NCBI GenBank assembly: GCA_021732995.1
Contig: JAKFWA010000113.1
Coordinates: forward strand, 1 to 59,465
Length of the DNA: 59,465 nt
Reading direction: 5' to 3'
Source of the DNA: Planctomycetaceae bacterium
Lineage (GTDB): Bacteria; Planctomycetota; Planctomycetia; Planctomycetales; Planctomycetaceae
Shown: positions 43,320 through 52,640 of the stretch, piece by piece
Position numbering within the stretch: position 1 is the stretch's first letter
Layout of the letters: every line of letters begins with the position of its first letter
Translations under genes and position numbers: made by a program
Notes under the pieces: model-generated
The model's database searches: none
The model's input: the letters and a program-made list of their open reading frames with translations, nothing else
What the model was told of the DNA's origin: nothing

Positions 43320-44327
43320 TTAAGACTTCGGCACGATCCAGATGTTGCGGAACCGAATCGGGTTGCCGTGATCCTGAATGTAGATCGGTCCCGGTTCCGG
43401 ACCTTCCGGAGTCGGATGCGCCGTTGTGCCCTTGGGAACTTCGACGTTGTCCTGCACTTTCACGCCGTTGTGCAGCAATGTGATGCGGGCATTCTCTGTC
43501 TTCTTGCCGTCCTTGTCGTACTTCGGCGCCGTGTATTCGACGTCGTACGTCTGCCAGGACAGCGGCGGGAAGCACATATTCACGGACGGATTCTTGACGG
43601 TGTAGATGCCACCGCATTCGTTGTGCTCGCCCTTCAGACCGAACGAGTCCAGAATCTGAGTTTCATAGCGGCCCTGCATGTAGCAACCGCTGTTGGCTCG
43701 TCCTTGCCCGCTCGCATACGGCATGAACGAGAGCTGGAATTCCAGGTGTAGTGAAAAGCTCTGGAATGTCTGCTTGGACATGATGCCCTGCATCAGCAGG
43801 CCATCTTCCGTGACGCGTCCATTCTTGAAGGCGTCAGGTGACTTGCCATCAAACAGGACCACCGCGCCTTCCGGGGCTTTCTTGCCTTCGGTCGGGCTCT
43901 TACGCAGCACCTTGGTGAGTTCACCGATCTTCTCGTTGTCTTTGTTGAAGACGGTCATCTTGCCGCCGCTGATTTCGCCTGAGCCCTTGTCAGGATCAGA
44001 GAACCTCACGGTCTTACCGCTGAGCTGACCGTCGGTCTCGATCTTCTCGTTGCCTTCCCAGCCATCGCCGGGGAGGCCACCGGGATAAGCGACCGCGTGG
44101 AACTTGCCATCGCCGCGTGCAATGACCTGCACGCCCCATTTGAGATTGCCGTCCTTGCCGGGGAGTTCTCCCGCGTACTCGCCTTGAATCTGGAAGTCTT
44201 CTCCCGCTTCCTTCTCGGTCAAAGCGGCCCAGTTACCGGGCTTCTTTTCCTGAGCTGGCAGGCTGTTGGTAAGACACAGCGCCAAACTGCACGCACCCAT
44301 TGTCAGCAAGAACTTTCGGCGAACCAT
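43320..44327 (-). CDS. Secreted DUF1080 (3-keto-disaccharide hydrolase-like) protein
   Basis: About 335 residues from the ATG at 44327. The upstream extension is not family-like. Residues 1-26 form a signal peptide ending L-P-A-Q. The N-terminal domain (residues about 30-150) is Lys/Gly/Asp-rich beta sequence. The C-terminal about 190 residues are a DUF1080 domain with A-V-V-L-F-D-G-K-S-P-D-A-F, the R-A-N-S-G-C-Y-M-Q-G-R-Y-E-T-Q-I-L-D-S-F strand block, and a final P-I-R-F-R-N-I-W-I-V-P. DUF1080 proteins are abundant in planctomycetes and act on 3-keto-glucosides or bind glycans in the periplasm. Alone on this strand; no partner visible. Confidence 0.85.
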   Translation of the reverse strand: MVRRKFLLTMGACSLALCLTNSLPAQEKKPGNWAALTEKEAGEDFQIQGEYAGELPGKDGNLKWGVQVIARGDGKFHAVAYPGGLPGDGWEGNEKIETDGQLSGKTVRFSDPDKGSGEISGGKMTVFNKDNEKIGELTKVLRKSPTEGKKAPEGAVVLFDGKSPDAFKNGRVTEDGLLMQGIMSKQTFQSFSLHLEFQLSFMPYASGQGRANSGCYMQGRYETQILDSFGLKGEHNECGGIYTVKNPSVNMCFPPLSWQTYDVEYTAPKYDKDGKKTENARITLLHNGVKVQDNVEVPKGTTAHPTPEGPEPGPIYIQDHGNPIRFRNIWIVPKS

Positions 44328-44615
44328 GCGCAGCTTCCTCGATGCAAAAGTCAGTGAGCGACTACCTTCCGCACGCTCGTGACAGTTCAGCACCACAGGT
44401 GACGAACTGGCATGAGTTCCGCACGGTCGGCTTCCCGCGTCCACAAAGACCAGGACCCGCGCGAGATTAGACGCCCGCCGAGCCTGCCTTTCAACGCGCC
44501 ACGACATATAAGCTGGTGCGCAGACGCCATCGTGCCCTGTTGTCCGCAGACAGACCCTCAAGACCAGTTTGGAATGTCTGGTGCAGTAACTCGTAACATG
44601 GACGCGCCGTCTGTG

Positions 44616-45083
44616 CTACGGATTGGCCGCCGCTGTGCTGGCGTTCGTGGCGGCAGCCTGAGACTCGGCAGCGCGTTTGCGTTCGGCGGTACCGACGACC
44701 CATTCGAAGTACCGCAGACGGTTCAGCGTCAGGGGATCGTTCTCGGCCGTCGGGATGTGACGCTTTCGGTCCAGCCAGCGATAGCAGGCGGGAGTTTTGT
44801 TGTCGGTTGATTTTGAGTTCGCGACATACAGTTGCTGAATCAGGAGCACGATGAGCGTCAATACTCCGATAACAACGACGATGGCGCCGAGCAGCCATTC
44901 GGCGGGCAGGACGTCGAGCAGTGCCGGTTCTGAGTACTCGTCGTCGGCCAGTTGCGACTGTTCCAAGGCGATTTGGTCATCCAGCGACAACTGCTGAGAT
45001 CCCAACTCCAGCAGGCTGAATGCTGCCAGCAGAATCGCCCCGATAACGGCGATAGTGGGTCCCCAGAGGTAGCGCGGGTGCAT
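44616..45083 (-). CDS. Two-helix membrane protein of unknown function
   Basis: About 155 residues from the ATG at 45083. Hydrophobic helices lie near residues 8-28 and 64-87. Between them is an acidic loop (D-D-E-Y-S-E), and a Pro/Arg-rich tail follows the second helix. The C-terminal tail has T-L-N-R-L-R-Y-F-E-W-V-V-G and ends in an Ala/Thr/Asn-rich run, probably cytoplasmic. No family recognised. It lies between the DUF1080 gene and htrA on the minus strand, with gaps of about 290 bases on both sides, so it is probably its own transcription unit. Confidence 0.6.
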   Translation of the reverse strand: MHPRYLWGPTIAVIGAILLAAFSLLELGSQQLSLDDQIALEQSQLADDEYSEPALLDVLPAEWLLGAIVVVIGVLTLIVLLIQQLYVANSKSTDNKTPACYRWLDRKRHIPTAENDPLTLNRLRYFEWVVGTAERKRAAESQAAATNASTAAANP

Positions 45084-45318
45084 AGCTCGGTCTCGTGACT
45101 CAACTCTTCCACAATGGAACAGGAAGCCGCGATGACGCTGCTTCGGAGTCCGAGCATGAGCAGCGTGAGGACTCAATGCACTGCCAAGCTGTGGCTCGTC
45201 AGGCACATTTCGATCGCCCTGAGCCCACGTTGCGCGAACAGGTCGTTACGCCGCAAAGATCCGGTTCGTCACGTTGTCGGGCGAGTAGGAATCACTCGAT
45301 CGTGTGGCCATAAAAAGA

Positions 45319-45352
45319 CACGGCCGGGCGATCCAAAGACCGTCCGGCCGTG
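45319..45352 (-). terminator. Rho-independent terminator of the htrA-like gene
   Basis: Arms 45319-45327 and 45344-45352 are perfect complements. On the minus strand the stem is followed by T-C-T-T-T-T-T-A, 29 bases after the protease gene stop codon. Confidence 0.85.
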
Positions 45353-45380
45353 CCAGCACGATGCACCGCTCCGGGTGCTT

Positions 45381-46868
45381 TCACTTCCGTGTCTTCTGCA
45401 AGACCACAAAACGCGTTCCACCTTCGTTCTTGACGAACAGCAATACGCTTTCACCCTTCGCTTCAGTGAGCGCCGTTTCAAACTCCTTGCGATTATGAAT
45501 CGCTCGATTGCCGACCTTCTGGATGATGTCACCCGTGGTCAGCTTGCCAGCGGCGGGACCGTTGGTGTCCACGGTTGATACCAGGACGCCACTGTCATCG
45601 GCTACGTTCAACTGCTTCGCGATGTCGCCAGTGATATCGCGAATGTCGAAGCCCAGCGATTCCACTGTGGTGGCACCTTCAGGCTGCTGCAGACGAGGTC
45701 TGCTCTTCATCTTTGACAGCGAGTAATCGTTCGGCATCTCCTTCAACGTGATCTTCAACGTCGTCTTTTTGCCGTCACGCAGCACTTCCAGCGGGTAAGC
45801 CTCGTCCACGTTTAGACGCTCGACGATGTTTTGCAGAGCACGCGGACTGCTGACCTTCGAACCGTTGAGCGACAGGACTACGTCGCCAGTTTGCAACTTG
45901 GCCTGCTCGCCGGGTGAGCCTTCTCGCACGTCTGTTACGAGCGCCCCGTCGCCTGGTCGCAACGAGAATTGCCGCGACAGTTCAGAATCGAGCTGTTGAA
46001 TCGCGATACCGATGTAAGCGCGCTTCACGCTACCGCCTTGCACCAGTTGATTCGCGACCCAGTAAGCCATCTTGCTGGGCACGGCGAAGCCGATGCCGTC
46101 GAACCCGCCGCTCTGCGACGAGATCGCCGTGTTGATGCCCACTACATCGCCGTTGAGGTCCAGCAGCGGGCCGCCGCTGTTACCCGGATTGATCGCGGCG
46201 TCGGTCTGCAGGAAGTCTTCGCGCTCCGTGATGTGCGGACCGCGGCCCTTCGCACTGATGATGCCCGACGTAACCGTCAACTCCTGACCGAATGGATTGC
46301 CGACGGCGATCACCCAGTCACCGACTTCCGCCTGATCGCTGTCCGCGAAGCGCAGAGCGGGAAGCTTTTCGCCCGCATCAATCCGCAGGATTGCAACGTC
46401 CGTGCGCGGATCGGTCTTCACATCCAGGCCCTTGTATTCACGACCGTCGTGCAGGCGGACCAGAATGTCGTCGGCATCAGCGACCACGTGATTGTTGGTC
46501 ACAATGATGCCGGATTCATCAATGATGAAGCCCGAACCCATGCCTCGCGAGCGCGGTGCCTGACGCGGGGTTCCCTTCTTGAAGAACTCCTTGAACCGCG
46601 GATCGCTCTTGAAGAAGTCTTCCAGAGCGTCGTTGCCCTCGTCCGTATCCACGATCTGCCGCGCCTTGCCGCGAGTCTCGATGGTGACGACGGAGGGAGT
46701 GGCCTTCTTCGCCACTTCACGAAACACCATGGACAGCTCACGCACGTCTTTAGCGACGACCGGCGGCTGAATCTGAGGCTTATCGGCCACCGAGACCGCC
46801 GCTACCACGAGACAAAACCCGCTCGTCAAAGCGACGAGCCAATGCCACTGGCTCCGAAACGATTTCAT
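45381..46868 (-). CDS. DegP/HtrA-family periplasmic serine protease
   Basis: A 495-residue protease. Residues 1-28 form a signal peptide or anchor. The trypsin-like domain holds the triad His127 (T-N-N-H-V-V), Asp157 (R-T-D-V-A-I) and Ser231 (P-G-N-S-G-G-P-L). Two PDZ domains follow, at about residues 285-375 (S-P-G-E-Q-A-K-L-Q-T-G-D-V-V-L) and 410-490 (G-P-A-A-G-K-L-T-T-G-D-I-I-Q-K-V-G). This is the full DegP/DegQ layout. It degrades or refolds damaged envelope proteins. Monocistronic, with its own terminator and an upstream gap of 415 bases shared with the tandem family. Confidence 0.93.
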   Translation of the reverse strand: MKSFRSQWHWLVALTSGFCLVVAAVSVADKPQIQPPVVAKDVRELSMVFREVAKKATPSVVTIETRGKARQIVDTDEGNDALEDFFKSDPRFKEFFKKGTPRQAPRSRGMGSGFIIDESGIIVTNNHVVADADDILVRLHDGREYKGLDVKTDPRTDVAILRIDAGEKLPALRFADSDQAEVGDWVIAVGNPFGQELTVTSGIISAKGRGPHITEREDFLQTDAAINPGNSGGPLLDLNGDVVGINTAISSQSGGFDGIGFAVPSKMAYWVANQLVQGGSVKRAYIGIAIQQLDSELSRQFSLRPGDGALVTDVREGSPGEQAKLQTGDVVLSLNGSKVSSPRALQNIVERLNVDEAYPLEVLRDGKKTTLKITLKEMPNDYSLSKMKSRPRLQQPEGATTVESLGFDIRDITGDIAKQLNVADDSGVLVSTVDTNGPAAGKLTTGDIIQKVGNRAIHNRKEFETALTEAKGESVLLFVKNEGGTRFVVLQKTRK

Positions 46869-47283
46869 ACGTTGGACTCCTGATCGCGGTTCCCGACACC
46901 GCTGGAATGATAAGGCACGTTGCTGCTCCGCTAAGACCCATAGCGGGCAATAGATGAAACGATTTTCGCGCGGGGCGTGTTGGAACGGATTCCGGGCTGA
47001 CTGTTTTCTTGATTCATCAGAACTGTGTCGTATGGACCAGCGTTCTCACCAGACGGGAGAGTGATCCGCCCGGAATCGCCACGAAGCCGTCATTACCGGC
47101 GTCAATCGTCATCTCATGTTGTAAAAGTACGAACCACGCTGGCAAATTGTTGACGGCGTTTCCCGGAAACGTAGCCTTTATGAGCCGTTGGCCGAAGGCA
47201 GCATTGGCCTGAGCCCGCCCGGCGGAGTAATCTCATCTGAATTCTGCCGTCCTCCTAGCTCAGATCGTCGAGGAGCATTGATC
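46869..47283. other. Divergent intergenic region
   Basis: A 415-base gap between htrA (minus) and the first tandem paralogue (plus). It must hold both promoters. No gene, RNA or repeat is recognised. Confidence 0.4.
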
Positions 47284-48486
47284 ATGCTATTGCGCCGCTG
47301 GAAATCACTTGTATTATCGCTGGTCGCGGCGATTGGTCTGTTCGCTGGCCAGGCAGCCTACGCTTGCCCGTTCTGTGCATCGCCTTCGCTGACAATGGCG
47401 GAGCAGGTCGCTCAGTCGGACGCTGTCGTGCTGGTGCAATGGGCGTCCGGTAAGAAGGGCGACGACAAGCAACCGGGGACTACCGTCTACGAAATCAAGC
47501 AGGTCGTCCGGAACTTCAAGGACGGTTTGAAGGCGGGCGAGAAGGTGACTCTGCCACGTTTCCGCGACAGCAAGGCGGGCGATCTCTTTCTGATCATGGG
47601 GACCAGGGCAGATCGAAACAAAGAGATCGAATGGGGCAGTCCGCTCGAAGTGACCGAGACCAGCTTCAACTACATCGCTCAGGCTCCGTCCCCGGAACTT
47701 CCGGTCGCCAAGCGGCTTGAATACTACGCGAAGTTTCTCGAGTTCTCGGACCAGCTCGTGGCCAATGATGCTTACGGCGAGTTCGCGAATGCTCCCTACA
47801 AGGACATCACTTCGCTCGCGGAAAAGCTGCCGCGTGAAAAGGTTCGCAAGTGGGTGACCAGTGCCGATACGCCACCCACGCGATTGGGCCTCTACGGTTT
47901 GCTGATCGGCCTGTGCGGCAATCAGGAAGACGCCAAGATCGTCGAGAAGAAGCTGATGGAGAAGACTCAGGACTTCCGCATCGGCATTGATGGCTTGATG
48001 TCCGGCTACCTGCTGTTGACTCGCGACAAGGGCCTGGCGGTGCTGGAAGACTCCAAGTTGCGCAACAAGGAAATCCCCTTCAGCGAGACGTACGCGGCGA
48101 TGCAGGCCATCCGCTTCATGTGGCAATACGGCGAAGGCAAGATCGAACCCGAGCGTCTGCGTCAGTCGATGCGCATCCTGCTGGAACGTCCCGAACTCGC
48201 CGACCTGGTCATTACTGATCTGGCTCGTTGGAAGGACTGGTCGATCCAGGACCAGTTGATGAAGATGTACGGCGATGGTGAGTTCAACATCCCGTCCATC
48301 AAGCGGTCGATCGTGCGTTACATGCTGGTCAGCACCAAAGACCTGCCGAAGGAAGCCACTGCCGGAGCCGACGCCAAGGTGCCCGAACACGTCGAACGCG
48401 GTCGCAAGAACATCGAAGAACTGCGTCAGAAAGACCCCAAGACCGTCAGCGAAGCGGAACGCTTCTTCTTGCCGTCGGATAAATAA
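47284..48486 (+). CDS. Exported tandem-family protein, paralogue 1
   Basis: About 400 residues from the ATG at 47284, preceded by G-A-G-G-A-G. A signal peptide (residues 1-25) ends A-A-Y-A, and the mature protein begins C-P-F-C-A, a Cys-rich start that could be a metal- or redox-type CxxC. Residues about 30-130 are strand-rich and include D-A-V-V-L-V-Q-W and T-T-V-Y-E-I-K-Q-V, similar to a small beta-barrel domain. The rest, about residues 140-400, is helical and contains L-G-L-Y-G-L-L-I-G-L-C-G and L-M-S-G-Y-L-L-L-T, possibly HEAT-like. I do not recognise the family. It is the first of three tandem copies on the plus strand, with a terminator after the stop codon. Confidence 0.75.
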   Translation: MLLRRWKSLVLSLVAAIGLFAGQAAYACPFCASPSLTMAEQVAQSDAVVLVQWASGKKGDDKQPGTTVYEIKQVVRNFKDGLKAGEKVTLPRFRDSKAGDLFLIMGTRADRNKEIEWGSPLEVTETSFNYIAQAPSPELPVAKRLEYYAKFLEFSDQLVANDAYGEFANAPYKDITSLAEKLPREKVRKWVTSADTPPTRLGLYGLLIGLCGNQEDAKIVEKKLMEKTQDFRIGIDGLMSGYLLLTRDKGLAVLEDSKLRNKEIPFSETYAAMQAIRFMWQYGEGKIEPERLRQSMRILLERPELADLVITDLARWKDWSIQDQLMKMYGDGEFNIPSIKRSIVRYMLVSTKDLPKEATAGADAKVPEHVERGRKNIEELRQKDPKTVSEAERFFLPSDK

Positions 48487-48505
48487 GCGGAACGATCATC
48501 GGAGC

Positions 48506-48531
48506 AGCCCGCTGACACCAGCGGGCTTTTT
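48506..48531 (+). terminator. Rho-independent terminator of tandem paralogue 1
   Basis: Arms 48506-48513 and 48520-48527 with a 6-base loop, followed by T-T-T-T. It lies 20 bases after the stop codon, so the three tandem genes need not share one transcript. Confidence 0.85.
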
Positions 48532-48570
48532 CGTGCGCGTTCGTGTCGGGCCAGTTGAGAGACGACAATC

Positions 48571-49776
48571 ATGGCATGGCGTCACAAGAAGCTCTTTGCG
48601 CTTTTGGCAGTTGCCGCCATCGGGTTGGTCGCTGGCGACGTCGCCTCCGCCCAAGTGCGCTGGCCAAAAATGAGCTGGCAAGAGTACTCGCCGACATTTG
48701 CTGAGCACGTGGCTGACGCGGATGCATTCGTGGTGGCCCAATGGGTCGCAATCAATACCAACAGCGAAGACGCGAAGCGGCGAGGATGCACCGAATACAC
48801 GATCAAAGAGATCGTGAGCGACTCAAGTGGTGACTTGTCCGTTGGGCAGAAGGTGGGGGCGCCCTGGGTTATCAACGGCAAAGCTGGTGATCTTTCTGTG
48901 CTCTTCGGAACGAAGTCTGCTGAAGACAAAAAGATCGTATGGCAATTCGGAGGACCGGCCACTGAGACGAGCATTAAATACATACTTCAGGCGCCCTCAC
49001 CTGACATTCCGATTGGTCAGCAATTGGAGTACTACGTCACGTTTCTAGACTCCTCGGATCCATTTATTGGCTACGACATCCATGCTGTATTTGCGAATGC
49101 TCCGCTTATCGCAATTAAGCAACTCGGCAAGAAACTGACGCGCCAGAAGGTTTTTCAACGACTGACGAGCGACGATACCCCAGCGACTCGCATCGGCCTG
49201 TACGGCCTGATGATTGGTGTGTGCGGAAACCAGGATGATGCGAAATATCTCAAAGAGAAGATCCTGGAGCCGACCAAGGATTATCGCATCGGCATAGACG
49301 GCTTGATGTGCGGCTATTTGCTCCTGACGGGGGATAAAGGCCTGGACGTCCTGGACGAAGCAAAGATCCGTAACAAAGACGCGCCATTCATCGAGACCTA
49401 TGCCGCGATGCAGACCCTCCGGTTCATGTGGGAGCACGGGGAGGAAAAGATCAAACCTGAACGTCTCCGCCAGTCGATGCGCATCCTGCTGGAACGGTAC
49501 GAGATTACTGATCTGGTCATCTCCGACCTGGTTCGCTGGAAGGATTGGTCGATCCAGGACAAGTTGATGAAAATGTACGGCGAGGGTGACTTCAACATCC
49601 CGCCCATCAAGCGGGCGATCGCGCGCTATATGCTGCTGAGCACCAGACTGCCCACGGATGCCACCGCCGACGCCAAGGTTCCCGAACACATCGAACGCGG
49701 TCGGAAGTATGTTGAAGAATTGCGTCAGAAGGATCTCAAGACGGTCAGCGAAGTAGAGCGGCTCTTCAATCCATAA
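48571..49776 (+). CDS. Exported tandem-family protein, paralogue 2
   Basis: A 401-residue protein, clearly paralogous to those at 47284 and 49929. The shared C-terminal core includes R-Q-S-M-R-I-L-L-E-R, W-S-I-Q-D-K-L-M-K-M-Y-G-E-G and I-P-P-I-K-R-A-I-A-R-Y-M-L. Its signal peptide ends A-S-A, but the mature start lacks the Cys pair of the other two copies, reading A-Q-V-R-W-P-K. Its base usage is more A/T-rich and it is the most diverged at the N-terminal domain. That fits a copy under relaxed or changed selection. G-A-G-A lies upstream of the ATG. Confidence 0.75.
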   Translation: MAWRHKKLFALLAVAAIGLVAGDVASAQVRWPKMSWQEYSPTFAEHVADADAFVVAQWVAINTNSEDAKRRGCTEYTIKEIVSDSSGDLSVGQKVGAPWVINGKAGDLSVLFGTKSAEDKKIVWQFGGPATETSIKYILQAPSPDIPIGQQLEYYVTFLDSSDPFIGYDIHAVFANAPLIAIKQLGKKLTRQKVFQRLTSDDTPATRIGLYGLMIGVCGNQDDAKYLKEKILEPTKDYRIGIDGLMCGYLLLTGDKGLDVLDEAKIRNKDAPFIETYAAMQTLRFMWEHGEEKIKPERLRQSMRILLERYEITDLVISDLVRWKDWSIQDKLMKMYGEGDFNIPPIKRAIARYMLLSTRLPTDATADAKVPEHIERGRKYVEELRQKDLKTVSEVERLFNP

Positions 49777-49928
49777 AAGCGAAGCTCACGGCAAGTGTCT
49801 GGCTGACGCGGCGGATTTTGCGACATGACACTCAGCTTGAGAATTTGAACGTTATATTTGCATTGACACTACGCCTTGACGGTAAGTCTCATCCACTTCG
49901 CCGATCAATCCTGCTTGGGAGTCTTGTC

Positions 49929-51143
49929 ATGCTACTGCGAGTTCGCCGGTCTCGTATCTTCTCGGTCGTCGCATCCCTTGGCCTGATTGCTACTGGAGCG
50001 ATGAACTCTGCGACGCCCGCTCAGGCGGCGTGCCCTTGCGGGCGGCGGGATGAGCTGACGGTTGCGGAGCGATGGAACGACTCAGACGTCGCCGTTATCG
50101 CCGAACAGTTGACGCCGGCTGTCGATGATAAAAAGCCACGTCGCGTGACGTACCGCGTCAAGAAAATCATCAAACGTTATCACGATGCCTTGAAGACGGG
50201 GCAGGAATTCTCTGCTCTCAGCCTGCACGATCATCAGTCGGGCGACCAGATTCTGGTGATGGGGAAACAGATCACTCCCGATGGCGAGATTGAATGGCAG
50301 GCTCCGCTGAAGGTCAATCAGGACGGTCTCAAGTACGTCCTCAATACCCCTGCGCCCGATGTGCCCGCTCAGAAGCGACTGGAGTATTATTTCAATTTCC
50401 TGTTCTCTGCTGATGAACTGATTGCGAATGACGCTATCGCTGAAGTTGGAGGTTCTGCGTACAAGGACATCGCGCCGCTCGCCCGGAAGCTGCCACGAGA
50501 AAAAGTGCGTGCCTGGTTAACGGCTGACGATGCACCACCAAGCAACCTGGCACTCTACGGGCTGCTACTAGGCCTGTGCGGGAATCAGGATGATGCGAAG
50601 TTTCTCGAGGCAAAAGTCCTTGAGAAGCCCGACGACTTCCGCATGGGAGCGGATGGCCTGATGTCAGGATACCTGCTGCTCACCGGCGAGAAAGGCCTGA
50701 CTGTTCTGGAGAATGCCAAGCTGCGAGACAAAGACGTCCTCTTCAGCGAAACGTATGCTGCGATGCAGGCGCTGCGTTTCATGTGGCACTCGGGCGAAGG
50801 GAAGATCGCACCCGAGCGTTTGCGTCAGTCGATGCGCATCCTGCTGGAACGCCCGGAACTCGCTGACCTGGTCATCGCCGATCTGGCTCGCTGGAAGGAC
50901 TGGTCGATCCAGGAGCAGTTGATGAAGATGTACGGCGAGGGTGAATTCAACATTCCGTCCATCAGACGGGCGATTGTGCGCTACATGCTGGTAAGCACCA
51001 AGGATCTGCCCAAGGAAGCCGGAGCCGACGCCAAGGTTCCCGAACACGTCGCACGCGGCTTGAGGAACCTCGAAGAACTGCGCCAGAAAGACGCCAAGAC
51101 CGTCAGCGAAGCCGAACGCTTCTTCTTCCCACCGGAAAAGTAA
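49929..51143 (+). CDS. Exported tandem-family protein, paralogue 3
   Basis: About 404 residues from the ATG at 49929, preceded by G-G-G-A-G. A signal peptide is followed by a mature start A-C-P-C-G, so a Cys pair is kept but the spacing is C-x-C, not C-x-x-C as in paralogue 1. The strand-rich N-terminal domain and helical C-terminal core align with the other two copies, including L-A-L-Y-G-L-L-L-G-L-C-G and L-M-S-G-Y-L-L-L-T. A bidirectional hairpin follows the gene. Function is unknown. The conserved core with variable Cys start suggests different partners or metals. Confidence 0.75.
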   Translation: MLLRVRRSRIFSVVASLGLIATGAMNSATPAQAACPCGRRDELTVAERWNDSDVAVIAEQLTPAVDDKKPRRVTYRVKKIIKRYHDALKTGQEFSALSLHDHQSGDQILVMGKQITPDGEIEWQAPLKVNQDGLKYVLNTPAPDVPAQKRLEYYFNFLFSADELIANDAIAEVGGSAYKDIAPLARKLPREKVRAWLTADDAPPSNLALYGLLLGLCGNQDDAKFLEAKVLEKPDDFRMGADGLMSGYLLLTGEKGLTVLENAKLRDKDVLFSETYAAMQALRFMWHSGEGKIAPERLRQSMRILLERPELADLVIADLARWKDWSIQEQLMKMYGEGEFNIPSIRRAIVRYMLVSTKDLPKEAGADAKVPEHVARGLRNLEELRQKDAKTVSEAERFFFPPEK

Positions 51144-51192
51144 GCGCCACGATCAAGCAACTTCGAAACCGCGGCAAATCCCGCCCGCAAAA

Positions 51193-51224
51193 AAACGGCT
51201 GCATGCGAAAACATGCAGCCGTTT
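51193..51224. terminator. Hairpin after tandem paralogue 3
   Basis: A 13-base perfect stem (51193-51205 with 51212-51224) and a 6-base loop. On the minus strand it is followed by a run of T residues, so it works best as a minus-strand terminator. On the plus strand the tail is only G-T-T-T. Confidence 0.7.
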
Positions 51225-51622
51225 GGATTGGACGATACAAGACTCGAATTAGAACCAAAAACGCCTGATATTTCGGGGTTTTCTGAAAGTGTTGTTCTGC
51301 CCGTGGTTCTATCGGCCCTGGAATGCTCGATGTTCTGCGACATGGCAACTCTGTGGCCCGACCTCAGCTCGGATGCTCGCAGGCAGGTGCTCGAAACGGC
51401 TTGCGATCTTGTTCGTGGGTCTGAGCAAAGGCCGGATTCAAGTTCGTCTCACGCGAGGTGAGCGGATTCATCACAACCATAGCCACCATCACCACCCTGG
51501 AACTCGCGATACGAATCGCACGGGACACCAAATGGACTGTGCCCTAGTTCGTGAGTGCGGTTCACCATGAGCACCGCTGATCAACTTGGATGTGCAAATC
51601 TTATCGCGCACCTTAGGCAGGC

Positions 51623-51853
51623 ATGCGAGGGTTGAGCATCCAACCGACACATGAGAACTGCGCCGAAGTCGTGAGGGGCCTTCGAGCAGCGGGGATTGGT
51701 GCCGCACCTGCCGATGCGGTGCCTGATGTGAAGGTTTCCAGTTCAGCAAATCCCACGGGCTTTGGTGCGGCGTTGGCCATGATCGCAACCCTGCCACTGA
51801 GCGACGCAGAGAAGGCTGAGGCTGTTCGGCGACTCTTGGAAGGCACAGGCTGA
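51623..51853 (+). CDS. Possible small protein, unknown
   Basis: A 76-residue frame in the gene-poor region. The C-terminal D-A-E-K-A-E-A-V-R-R-L-L-E-G looks like a genuine helix, and A-G-G-C-A-G-G precedes the ATG. Against it, there is no family match, the neighbours give no support, and the opposite strand is also open. I list it as doubtful. Confidence 0.3.
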   Translation: MRGLSIQPTHENCAEVVRGLRAAGIGAAPADAVPDVKVSSSANPTGFGAALAMIATLPLSDAEKAEAVRRLLEGTG

Positions 51854-52640
51854 GACTCGGCGACGGCGTTCTGGAACCCGTCTATCGGGACACCTTCAGC
51901 ACCACGCCCCAAACGCTCTCAATGGGCCATACAACGCTGTTGAGGCCGAGGACGACCTGATGCTCGAATCGAAGCCTGACTCGCTACAACGCATCGTAGC
52001 GAGCCGCTGAGAGGCCAGTGGATCGGAACGCCTTCAGCAGGTCCTGAAGGTGAACGATAACGCTTCCGCAGCACTCAATTGGTGAAGATCGGCTCGCAAA
52101 CCTGCCTTCGACAGATCGGTCGTGTCCCACTCCAGTGTAGCCACGACCAGCACTCCCGATTAACCCACCCGGTTTAATCTGCCAACCCAACGCTTTGTGC
52201 GAACCTCGCTTCGAGACACACATCTCTCTTATCGGCCCGGTCCCCGCGTAATCCGCTCCATGAGTCCGACAACAACACCGGGCGGGGATACGACCCACGC
52301 TTCGATCGACGGTGGCTCCTATGCTGTGCTGACGGGCTGCGTCTCAAGCAGGTCCTTCATGATGCCAGGAGCGGCGAAGACGTCGACAAAAAACTTGAGG
52401 CACCATCCAGCCGTTGCTTGGGACTGTTCTACGATGTGAGTGACGATGACGCCGTTCCCAGACTCCGAATCGACAGCGAGCCCGGAGAACCGAGCTGCGG
52501 CCGTCAAACTTTTTTCCTCCCCCCACCGGGTCCGGCCAATGGGGACCCTAACGTACTCCGTGGAGTGGCAACCTGATTTTGACCTTGGCAATTCTGGCGT
52601 TCCGCGATGCCACTACAACGAGTCAGTTACCCGGTTGCCG

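Larger units (their letters stand above)
51144..52640. other. Long gene-poor region
   Basis: About 1.5 kb between convergent genes. It contains the hairpin at 51193-51224, a small hairpin at 51980-52003 and a weakly supported ORF at 51623-51853. The remaining open frames have no family-like sequence. It may be a decayed region, but I see no transposase or recognisable pseudogene. Confidence 0.45.

Noticed and set aside
51144-52640. Pseudogene of the tandem family or of the surface protein
   Set aside because: I could not see any residual match to the neighbouring gene sequences in any frame.
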